Assembly (NCBI GenBank): GCA_944387505.1
Contig: CALXFG010000011.1
Coordinates: forward strand, 1 to 49,511
DNA length: 49,511 nt
DNA from: an uncultured Clostridia bacterium
GTDB lineage: Bacteria; Bacillota; Clostridia; TANB77; CAG-508
Direction of reading: 5' to 3'
The position numbers and the translations under genes are program-made. The notes under the pieces were generated by a model. It was not told the DNA's origin and made no database searches. It saw nothing but the letters and a program-made list of their open reading frames with translations. Below are positions 43,069 through 49,511 of this stretch, piece after piece (within the stretch, counting starts at the first letter, position 1; every line of letters starts with the position of its first letter).

Positions 43069-44004
43069 GTGAGTAATATACATATAGTAGCCAATGGAAT
43101 CTATTTTCCTAAAAATCAAATAGAAAATAATCGATTAGAAAAAATATTGAATTTAGAAAATGGATATATTGAGAAAAGAACAGGAATAAAAAAAAGATAT
43201 TATGGAATAAATGAAACCATACAAGATATGGCAGTAGAGGCTGTAAAAACATTGATTCCTTCAGAAATAGAAACGCAAAACATAGATCTTATTATTACAG
43301 CAACAACAAGTACAGATATGTTAATGCCAGGAATATCAAATTATGTACAAAAAAAATTAAACTTTTCTCCATGTATATGCTTAGATATATTAGCTGGATG
43401 TGGAGGATATATAAATGCATTTGATATAGCTAAGGCGTATATAGATTCACGAAATATAAAGAGAGCACTAATTATTGGGGTAGATAAATTATCTGAAATT
43501 ATTGATAAAAAGGACATAGGAACAATGGTAGTGTTATCTGATGGTGCTGGAGCAACATTAATAGAAAATGAAGAGGAAAATGCGCATCAAAAAATGTATA
43601 TATCGAATATTAAAGCAGAAGCAGATAAAAATAATATTTTAACATATCACTATGGACAAAATGTATATATGAATGGAAAAGAAGTATATAAATATGCAGT
43701 AACCAAAACAGTTGAAAATATAAATGAATTATTGGAAAAAGCTGATATGACATTGCATGATGTAAAATATATTGTAGCACATCAATCAAATTTAAAAATT
43801 ATGAAAGCAATTGCTACAAGATTACACATAGAAATGGAAAAGATGTATACAAATATACAAGAAAGAGGAAATACCTTTTGTGCTAGCATTCCAATTGCTT
43901 TATATGATATGCAAAAAACAGGACTTTTAAGAACAGGTGATAAAATCATTTTATTAGGATATGGTGGAGGATTAAATACAGGCAGTATTTTGATGGAAAT
44001 ATGA
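43069..44004 (+). CDS. fabH: 3-oxoacyl-ACP synthase III (FabH-like)
   Basis: Starts fatty-acid chains by condensing an acyl-CoA primer with malonyl-ACP. 311 residues, thiolase fold. The catalytic triad is recognisable though the surroundings are divergent: Cys in DILAGCGGYINAF near 111, His in YIVAHQSNLKIM near 237, Asn in ERGNTFCASIPIAL near 267. The normal Cys context is AACSGF, so this may be a distant FabH or a specialised KAS III. N-terminal YFPKNQIENNRLEK and RTGIKKRYY fit the family. The start is GTG 43069 behind AAGAAAGAGG. First gene of the fab cluster; a long palindrome separates it from fabD. Confidence 0.88.
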   Translation: MSNIHIVANGIYFPKNQIENNRLEKILNLENGYIEKRTGIKKRYYGINETIQDMAVEAVKTLIPSEIETQNIDLIITATTSTDMLMPGISNYVQKKLNFSPCICLDILAGCGGYINAFDIAKAYIDSRNIKRALIIGVDKLSEIIDKKDIGTMVVLSDGAGATLIENEEENAHQKMYISNIKAEADKNNILTYHYGQNVYMNGKEVYKYAVTKTVENINELLEKADMTLHDVKYIVAHQSNLKIMKAIATRLHIEMEKMYTNIQERGNTFCASIPIALYDMQKTGLLRTGDKIILLGYGGGLNTGSILMEI

Positions 44005-44014
44005 AAGAGTATAA

Positions 44015-44209
44015 TTGCTTATATATTTATATTTCATAAATTTTTCGGTTCAATACGATATTTAAGAATTTGTAACATCATATATTGAGCCTCTTTCACT
44101 CAGACCCTCACTTACGTGAGTACCGTGAACATCCCTCAATATATGATTAACAAATTCTAACATATCTCCAATCACATTCAAAATTTATTCCATATAAATA
44201 TATAAACAA
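44015..44209. repeat. 195-bp long-arm palindrome between fabH and fabD
   Basis: The left arm from 44015 (TTATATATTTATAT, then AAGAATTTGTAACATCATATATTGAG) is mirrored by the right arm ending at 44209 (CTCAATATATGATTAACAAATTCT, then ATATAAATATATAA), with about 75-base imperfect arms. The centre has its own hairpin CTCACTTACGTGAG. There is no reading frame with a ribosome site. Confidence 0.85.
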
Positions 44210-44256
44210 TAAAAAACAGATGATAATAAAAAATAAAAAGAAAGGATGAAGAAAGA

Positions 44257-45192
44257 ATGAAAAGGGCATTTTTGTTTCCAGGACAAGGCGCACAAGTCGT
44301 AGGAATGGGAAAGGATATTTATGAAAAATATGATGAAGCTAAAAGAATTTATGATGAGGCTTCAAAAATTTCTGGAATTGATGTAAAAAAACTTTGTTTT
44401 GAGGGTCCAGAAGAAGAATTAAATAAAACAGAAAATACACAAATTGCTATTTTAACAACAAGTTTAGCAATATTAGAAGTTTTAAAAGCAAAAGGAATAG
44501 AAGCAGATGTTGCAATTGGATTGAGTTTAGGAGAATATGGAGCTTTAATTTATGCAGGCATTATCAGTTTTGAAGATGGAATTAAACTAATCCAAAAAAG
44601 AGGTTATTACATGGGAAATCTTTTGCCAGATGAAAAATTTTCTATGGCAGCAATCATCGGTTTAGATTCAGAAAAAATTGAAGAAGTTTGTAAAGAAATT
44701 GCTAAAGAAAATAAATTTATTGTTGTGGCAAACTATAATTGTAGTGTACAAACTGTTATATCAGGACAAGAAGATGCTATTGACGAAGCAATGGAAATAT
44801 TAAAAAACCAAGGTGCCAAAAGAGCCATAAAATTAAATACAAGTGGACCATTCCATACAATAAAATTGGAAAAAGCAAAAGAAGCATATGAAAAAGAATT
44901 GGTAAATATTGATTTTCATCTTGATACAAAGGTTAAAGTGATAAAAAATATTGATGGTACATATTATATGGCAAATGATAATATAAAAGAAATCTTAGCA
45001 AATCATATTATCAGTCCAGTAAGATTTGATAAGGCAATCAAATTAATGGAACAAGAGAAAATAGAAGAATATTTAGAAATTGGACCAGGAAGAACCTTAA
45101 CAGGATTTATAAAGAAAGATAATAAAGAAGCTAAAACATTTAATATAAATAACGTGGATAGCTTAGAAAAATATTTAGAAGGGAATGAATAG
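44257..45192 (+). CDS. fabD: Malonyl-CoA:ACP transacylase
   Basis: Loads malonyl onto acyl carrier protein. 311 residues. FLFPGQGAQVVGMGKD at the N-terminus, the nucleophile Ser in GLSLGEYGALIYAG near residue 90, the catalytic His in SGPFHTIKLEKA near 200, and YLEIGPGRTLTGFIKK at the end. Start ATG 44257 with AAAGGATGAAG. The fabG start lies 2 bp after its stop, so they are coupled. Confidence 0.97.
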   Translation: MKRAFLFPGQGAQVVGMGKDIYEKYDEAKRIYDEASKISGIDVKKLCFEGPEEELNKTENTQIAILTTSLAILEVLKAKGIEADVAIGLSLGEYGALIYAGIISFEDGIKLIQKRGYYMGNLLPDEKFSMAAIIGLDSEKIEEVCKEIAKENKFIVVANYNCSVQTVISGQEDAIDEAMEILKNQGAKRAIKLNTSGPFHTIKLEKAKEAYEKELVNIDFHLDTKVKVIKNIDGTYYMANDNIKEILANHIISPVRFDKAIKLMEQEKIEEYLEIGPGRTLTGFIKKDNKEAKTFNINNVDSLEKYLEGNE

Positions 45193-45194
45193 AG

Positions 45195-45935
45195 ATGGAA
45201 GAAAATAAGACTGTATTTGTAACAGGAGCTTCAAGAGGAATTGGAAAAGAAGTAGCCTTGAAATTTGCAGACAATGGATACAATGTTGTCATTAACTATG
45301 TTTCAAGTAAAACAAATGTAGAAGAATTAAAGGCTGAATTTGAAAGCAAAGGTGTAAAAGCACTTATTATGCAAGCAGATGTAACAGACAAAGATGCAAT
45401 TGAAGAATTGGTAAAAAAAGCAATTGAACAATTTGGAAGTATAGATGTATTAGTCAATAATGCAGGTATTACCAAAGATAATTTATTAATGAGAATGAGT
45501 GAAGAAGAATTTGACAAAGTCATAGAAGTAAACTTAAAAGGAACTTATATTGTCACAAAAGCAGTTACAAAATATATGATGAAAAAAAGAAAAGGAAGTA
45601 TTATCAATTTATCATCAGTTGTAGGTGTTGCAGGAAATGCAGGACAATGTAATTATGCAGCATCAAAAGCTGGAATTATTGGATTTACAAAAAGTGTAGC
45701 AAAAGAATTGTCTTCAAGAAATATTAGAGCAAATGCAGTAGCACCTGGATTTATAGAAACAGATATGACAGCCGTTTTATCAGATGAAGTAAAAGAAAAT
45801 ATACATAATCAAATACCATTAAAGAGAATGGGAACAGCTAAAGAAGTAGCAAATTTAATTTATTTCTTAGGTTCAGATGAAAGTGCATATATAACTGGGC
45901 AAGTGATTAATGTAGATGGTGGAATGGTTATGTAA
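45195..45935 (+). CDS. fabG: 3-oxoacyl-ACP reductase
   Basis: NADPH-dependent reduction of the 3-oxo intermediate in each elongation cycle. 246 residues, an SDR. TGASRGIGKEVA (residues 11-22), LVNNAGITKDNLLMRM, catalytic Ser in NLSSVVGVAGNAGQ, Tyr/Lys in YAASKAG, and TGQVINVDGGMVM at the end. The position 2 bp after fabD is the classic fab order and separates it from the unrelated SDR at 16029. A hairpin-rich 364-bp gap follows before fabF. Confidence 0.96.
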   Translation: MEENKTVFVTGASRGIGKEVALKFADNGYNVVINYVSSKTNVEELKAEFESKGVKALIMQADVTDKDAIEELVKKAIEQFGSIDVLVNNAGITKDNLLMRMSEEEFDKVIEVNLKGTYIVTKAVTKYMMKKRKGSIINLSSVVGVAGNAGQCNYAASKAGIIGFTKSVAKELSSRNIRANAVAPGFIETDMTAVLSDEVKENIHNQIPLKRMGTAKEVANLIYFLGSDESAYITGQVINVDGGMVM

Positions 45936-45942
45936 GAAAGGC

Positions 45943-46210
45943 GTGCGTTAACGAAATCAAAGATTTCGACGCACACATGTGAAGACTGCTTCGCAGTACT
46001 TCACAAATATAAGAAGCCTAACCTTGTTGTATACGGAAAAATCCATATAGGGTGAAGATAAAAGCCGATTTTTCCTATACAATAAAAACAAATTGAAAGC
46101 GGCATCTTGCACATTTTCGATATTAAATTCAAACTTCGACATACAAAAAGTATGCCTTCAGCTTGAATTTAATATCAAAAATGCACAATATACTACTTTG
46201 AATTTGTTTT
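45943..46210. repeat. Cluster of four hairpins between fabG and fabF
   Basis: Hairpin 1 at 45943-45974: GTGCGT and GAAATC mirrored by GATTTCGACGCAC. Hairpin 2 at 45978-46005: TGTGAAGACTGC, TTC loop, GCAGTACTTCACA. Hairpin 3 at 46027-46082: TTGTATACGGAAAAATC mirrored by GATTTTTCCTATACAA. Hairpin 4 at 46086-46210: AACAAATTGAAAG, then GCACATTTTCGATATTAAATTCAA mirrored in full. It accounts for the 364-bp gap without a gene. Confidence 0.85.
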
Positions 46211-46299
46211 GAAACAGATGAATATCAACATCTAAAAAATAGTATTAGCTGTCAATTGTAATAATGAACAAACAATAAAAAAATGAAAGGAAGAGAAAG

Positions 46300-47541
46300 A
46301 TGGAAAGAAGAGTAGTAATTACAGGATTAGGAGCTTTGACTCCAATAGGAAACAATACAGAAGAATTTTGGAATGGTATTAAAGAAGGCAAATGTGGAAT
46401 TGATGAAATAAAAAGTTTTGACATTACAAATTTTAAAGTAAAATTAGCAGCAGAATTAAAAGGATATAATCCAGAAGATTATTTTGAGAAGAGAGAAGCA
46501 AAAAGATTAGATAAATTTTCTCAATATGCAATGATAGTTGCTAGAGAAGCTTGGAAAGATAGTGGTTTAGATAAAGAAACTGAAAATATGGAAAGAGTAG
46601 GAATTATTATAGGATCAGGAATTGGAGGAATACAAACAATTGAAACAGAACATGAAAAATGTATGACAAAAGGACCAGATAGAGTTTCTCCAATGTATAT
46701 TCCTATGGGAATTTCCAATATGGCAACAGGAAATGTAGCAATTGATATTGGGGCAAAAGGAGAATCTATTGCAATAGTTACTGCATGTGCTACAGGTACA
46801 CATAGTATTGGAGAAAGTTTTAGAATGATTAAACATGGATATCAAGATGTGGTATTAGCAGGAGGAACAGAAGCAGGGATTACACCACTTGGAATAGCAG
46901 GATTTGCCAACATAAAAGCATTGACAAAATCTGAAGACAAAACAAGAGCTAGTATCCCATTTGACAAAGAAAGAAGTGGTTTTGTTATGGGAGAAGGTGC
47001 TGGTGTTATTGTCTTAGAAGAACTAGAACATGCTAAAAAAAGAGGTGCTAAAATTTATGCAGAAATCGTTGGATATGGTGCAACATCTGATGCATATCAT
47101 ATCACATCACCTGCTCCAGGAGGAGAAGGCGGTGCAAGAGCCATGAAAATTGCTATGGAAGAAGCACATGTAAACCCAGAAGAAATTACATATATTAATG
47201 CACATGGTACATCAACACATTTAAATGATTCTTATGAGACACAAGCAATTAAAACAGCATTAGGAGAAGAAGTAGCTAAAAGAGTAATGGTAAGTTCTAC
47301 AAAGGGGCATACAGGACACTTGCTAGGCGCAGCAGGTGGAGTAGAAGCCATTGTATGTGCAAAAGCTATTGAAGAAGGATTTGTTCCAGCAACGATTAAT
47401 TACAAAGTTCCAGATGAAGAATGCGATTTAGATGTGGTTCCAAATGAAGGTAGAAAAGTAGAAGTTAAATATGCAATGTCAAATTCATTAGGATTTGGTG
47501 GACATAATAGCAGTATTTTATTGAAAAAGTATGAAGAGTAA
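46300..47541 (+). CDS. fabF: 3-oxoacyl-ACP synthase II
   Basis: Elongating condensing enzyme of fatty-acid synthesis. 413 residues, thiolase fold. Catalytic Cys in VTACATGTHSIGE near 165, His pair in NAHGTSTHLND near 303 and KGHTGHLLGAAGG near 340, and SNSLGFGGHNSSIL at the end. N-terminus RRVVITGLGALTPIGNN is standard. ATG 46300 has AAAGGAAGAG upstream. A long palindrome follows before accB. Confidence 0.97.
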   Translation: MERRVVITGLGALTPIGNNTEEFWNGIKEGKCGIDEIKSFDITNFKVKLAAELKGYNPEDYFEKREAKRLDKFSQYAMIVAREAWKDSGLDKETENMERVGIIIGSGIGGIQTIETEHEKCMTKGPDRVSPMYIPMGISNMATGNVAIDIGAKGESIAIVTACATGTHSIGESFRMIKHGYQDVVLAGGTEAGITPLGIAGFANIKALTKSEDKTRASIPFDKERSGFVMGEGAGVIVLEELEHAKKRGAKIYAEIVGYGATSDAYHITSPAPGGEGGARAMKIAMEEAHVNPEEITYINAHGTSTHLNDSYETQAIKTALGEEVAKRVMVSSTKGHTGHLLGAAGGVEAIVCAKAIEEGFVPATINYKVPDEECDLDVVPNEGRKVEVKYAMSNSLGFGGHNSSILLKKYEE

Positions 47542-47567
47542 GTAAATGTTTATAATTTCTTATTGAT

Positions 47568-47750
47568 TAGAATGTTGATATATAATATTCTTAAAGATTC
47601 TCGGCTACCCTGCATTCCCGTTTAACAAATTCTAAAGATAAAGCCACAACAATACCCGGAGACAGGACCCTTTATGGCTTTACCTTAAGAATTTGTTAAA
47701 CGATTCCGGTCGCATTCGAATTCTTTAAAATATTATATATCAACATTCTA
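47568..47750. repeat. 183-bp long-arm palindrome between fabF and accB
   Basis: TAGAATGTTGATATATAATATT at the left is mirrored perfectly at 47729-47750. The inner arm GTTTAACAAATTCT (47620-47633) is mirrored by AGAATTTGTTAAAC (47688-47701), and AAAGCCA by TGGCTTT near the tip. It accounts for the 329-bp gap without a gene. Confidence 0.9.
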
Positions 47751-47870
47751 TAAAATAATTTTTGGATATGAATAGTAACATTTTATAACTAAATTTATAA
47801 TAATTTATGCTTTGTGCTTTTCAAATTAAGAAAAATGATGTAAAATGAAAACAAAAATGGAGGTAGAGAG

Positions 47871-48338
47871 ATGGATTATAAGGAAATTAAAAAATTAATG
47901 GATGATATGGGGAATTCTAAATTAGAGGAATTAGAAATTGAATTTCCAGATGGTGTAAAAATCAGTATGAAAAAAAGTGAAAAAAGAGAAGTGATTGTAG
48001 AACCACATGTTATAGAAGCAAGTGCACCAATGTCTGTTCCTGCTGTAAGACCACAAGAAGAAAAAGGAATGGTTACAGTACCAGAAAAGAAAGAAGAAGA
48101 AAATTACAAAGTTATTAAATCACCAATGGTAGGAACCTTTTATGCAAGTTCATCACCAGATAAAGATCCATATGTAAAAGTAGGAGATAAAATTTCAAAA
48201 GGACAAGTAGTATGTATAGTAGAAGCTATGAAATTAATGAATGAAATTGAATCAGAATTTGATGGTGAAGTTGTAGAAATTTGTGTAAAAAATGAAGATG
48301 TTGTAGAATATGGTACACCATTATTTAAAGTTAAATAA
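47871..48338 (+). CDS. accB: Biotin carboxyl carrier protein of acetyl-CoA carboxylase
   Basis: Carries biotin between the carboxylase and transferase subunits that make malonyl-CoA. 155 residues: helical N-terminus (MDYKEIKKLMDDMGNSKLEELEIEF), a Pro/Glu linker, and the biotinyl domain with the biotin Lys in VEAMKLMNEIESEFDGEV (near residue 120). ATG 47871 has AATGGAGGTAGAG upstream. fabZ follows 19 bp later; accC, accD and accA are not in the window. Confidence 0.97.
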   Translation: MDYKEIKKLMDDMGNSKLEELEIEFPDGVKISMKKSEKREVIVEPHVIEASAPMSVPAVRPQEEKGMVTVPEKKEEENYKVIKSPMVGTFYASSSPDKDPYVKVGDKISKGQVVCIVEAMKLMNEIESEFDGEVVEICVKNEDVVEYGTPLFKVK

Positions 48339-48357
48339 TAAATGGAGGGTAATATAA

Positions 48358-48780
48358 ATGCTAAATAAAGAACAAATTAAAGAAATTATACCACAAAGAG
48401 AGCCATTTTTAATGATTGATGAAGTGGAAGAATATATACCAGGAGAAAGTGCAGTAGCATATAAAAATGTTAGTGAAGATGAATATTATTTTAAAGGACA
48501 TTTTCCTGGAAATCCAATTATGCCAGGTGTTTTAATTGTAGAATCTTTAGCACAAACTGGCGCAGTAGCGATTCTTTCTATGGAAGAAAACAAAGGAAGA
48601 AACGCACTTTTTGGAGGGATTGATAAATTAAGATTTAAAAGACAAGTAGTTCCAGGAGATAGATTAAAATTAGAAGTGAAAATCATAAAAAGAAAAGGCC
48701 CTATTGGGATTGGAGAAGCATTAGCAACTGTTGATGGTAAAGTAGCAGTAAAAGGTGAATTAACATTTGCAATTGTTTAG
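48358..48780 (+). CDS. fabZ: 3-hydroxyacyl-ACP dehydratase
   Basis: Dehydrates 3-hydroxyacyl-ACP to the trans-2-enoyl form. 140 residues, hot-dog fold. [19 protein letters not shown] at the N-terminus, the catalytic His in [20 protein letters not shown] and the Glu in ESLAQTGAV, and [21 protein letters not shown] 48358 follows AATGGAGGGTAA and lies close behind accB. Strong terminator downstream, so it ends this cluster; enoyl reductase and acpP are elsewhere. Confidence 0.97.
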   Translation: MLNKEQIKEIIPQREPFLMIDEVEEYIPGESAVAYKNVSEDEYYFKGHFPGNPIMPGVLIVESLAQTGAVAILSMEENKGRNALFGGIDKLRFKRQVVPGDRLKLEVKIIKRKGPIGIGEALATVDGKVAVKGELTFAIV

Positions 48781-48844
48781 ATATAAAAGAACTTTAAAAG
48801 AATACCATTTAGAACTAAATTTGTTATAAGGAGTATTCTTAATT

Positions 48845-48886
48845 AAAACTCCCTAGAATTGCATAAAAACAATTCAGGGGAGTTTT
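48845..48886 (+). terminator. Terminator of the fab cluster
   Basis: AAAACTCCCTAGAATT pairs with AATTCAGGGGAGTTTT around GCATAAAAAC, then T. Confidence 0.9.
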
Positions 48887-48946
48887 TCAATTTCTATAAA
48901 AAGTAAATTTTAATTTTAATAAATCAAAAAAAATCCTTCTAAAAAC

Positions 48947-48974
48947 TTGTAATTTCAAATATTATTGATATAAT
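48947..48974 (+). promoter_or_regulatory. Promoter of the phosphofructokinase gene
   Basis: TTGTAA at 48947-48952, 16 bp, TATAAT at 48969-48974. Confidence 0.6.
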
Positions 48975-49011
48975 AATATATGGACATAAATGAGAGAAAG
49001 GGAGGATTTTT

Positions 49012-49511
49012 ATGTTAAAGAAAGTAGCAATACTAGCAAATGGTGGAGATGTATCAGGATTTAATGCAGTAATTAGAGCCATTAAAAAAACATGTGAAAC
49101 AAATGGAATAGAATGTTACGGTTATATTGATGGATACAGAGGCCTTGTAAAAAATAATTATATTAGATTAGATGGAAATGAAATCGCTTCAGGGATATTA
49201 CCAAAAGGTGGTTCAATTATTGGTTCTTCAACAAATGCCATTGTTTTCCATTATAAAGTAGAACATGAAGATGGAACAGTGACATATGAAGATCTATCAG
49301 ATCAATGTGTAAAAAATGTAAAAGAGGCAGGATTTGATTGTGTATTTACATTAGGTGGTGATAGTACACAAAAATCAGCAAGAGACTTATTCTTAAAAGG
49401 AATTAATACAATTGGAGTACCAAAAACAATAGACAATGATGTTGCATGTACAGATATTACATTTGGATATAATACAGCTGTTCATGTAGCAACTGAAGCA
49501 ATAGATAGATT
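49012..49511 (+). CDS. pfkA: 6-phosphofructokinase, 5' part (runs off the window)
   Basis: Phosphorylates fructose 6-phosphate in glycolysis. The first 166 residues are visible: KVAILANGGDVSGFNAVIRAI (usual GGDAPGMNA changed to GGDVSGFNA), CYGYIDGYRGLV, ILPKGGSIIGSS, TLGGDSTQKSARDL (usual GGDGS changed to GGDST) and the well-conserved PKTIDND. The changes at the nucleotide-binding positions make the phosphoryl donor (ATP or pyrophosphate) uncertain. ATG 49012 has AAGGGAGGA upstream and its own promoter. Confidence 0.88.
   Translation, partial: MLKKVAILANGGDVSGFNAVIRAIKKTCETNGIECYGYIDGYRGLVKNNYIRLDGNEIASGILPKGGSIIGSSTNAIVFHYKVEHEDGTVTYEDLSDQCVKNVKEAGFDCVFTLGGDSTQKSARDLFLKGINTIGVPKTIDNDVACTDITFGYNTAVHVATEAIDR

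Noticed and set aside
45957..46142. Minus-strand frame of 61 codons in the fabG-fabF gap
   Set aside because: It is made entirely of the arms of hairpins 1-4 and has no ribosome site; the frame is a by-product of the inverted repeats.
49012..49511. Reading the window as circular because pfkA is at the end and pyk at the start
   Set aside because: pfkA-pyk adjacency is common in Firmicutes, but the sequence runs out mid-gene and position 1 is not its continuation; nothing supports circularity.

Overview
The window is very AT-rich DNA (mostly A/T third codon positions, AGGAGG-type ribosome sites, TTGACA/TATAAT promoters) from a low-GC, spore-forming Firmicute, most likely an anaerobic gut-type member of the Clostridia. 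The spore genes (cotJA, cotJB, a split cotJC, a cwlJ-gerQ-like pair), the phenylalanine T-box on pheST, the ylxM-ffh-rpsP-khpA-rimM-trmD-rplS cluster and the fab cluster all fit this; I cannot name a genus.

Layout. 1-4560: pyk, cdd, two small membrane proteins, an unrecognised protein and a palindromic intergenic element. 4812-15472: the cotJ spore-coat operon, whose third gene is cut at codon 65/66 by a 9,363-bp element. The element is bounded by 14-bp direct repeats (TGGAACAGAAGAAT at 5686-5699 and 15049-15062). It encodes a large serine recombinase, a 45-residue protein that may be its directionality factor, a ParB-like protein, an RBBP9/YdeN-type hydrolase, a membrane-anchored unknown, a truncated RhuM, a KAP-type P-loop NTPase and a type III toxin-antitoxin system (structured RNA repeats, terminator, ToxN/AbiQ-family toxin). 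Recombination at the core would rejoin cotJC exactly in frame, giving 201 residues. This is the architecture of a skin-like, developmentally excised element, and it is the main discovery of the window.

15473-17000: an NTF2-like protein and an SDR gene, followed by a 142-bp toxN fragment. The 3' half of the SDR gene and part of toxN each occur both inside and outside the element. 17000-21800: T-box, small gene, pheS, small gene, pheT. 21981-22888: a frameshifted cwlJ-like spore hydrolase and a GerQ-like partner. 23755-28199: SRP, ribosomal-protein and tRNA-modification genes. 28286-30041: dapB and dapA on the minus strand. 30247-34064: a zinc-ribbon protein and unknowns. 34186-42859: two membrane glycosyltransferases, a membrane-anchored putative metalloprotease, queA, a GNAT gene, tgt and a surface-type WG-repeat protein. 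43069-48780: fabH, fabD, fabG, fabF, accB, fabZ, with long palindromes in three of the gaps. 49012 to the end: start of a phosphofructokinase gene.

Two other themes stand out. A dispersed hairpin family built on GGGGACGGAC ends many transcription units. Four single-base indels next to short homopolymers (two in cwlJ, one each in ffh and rplS) look more like sequencing or assembly errors than real mutations, because ffh is normally essential. No tRNA, rRNA, CRISPR array or insertion-sequence transposase was recognised.
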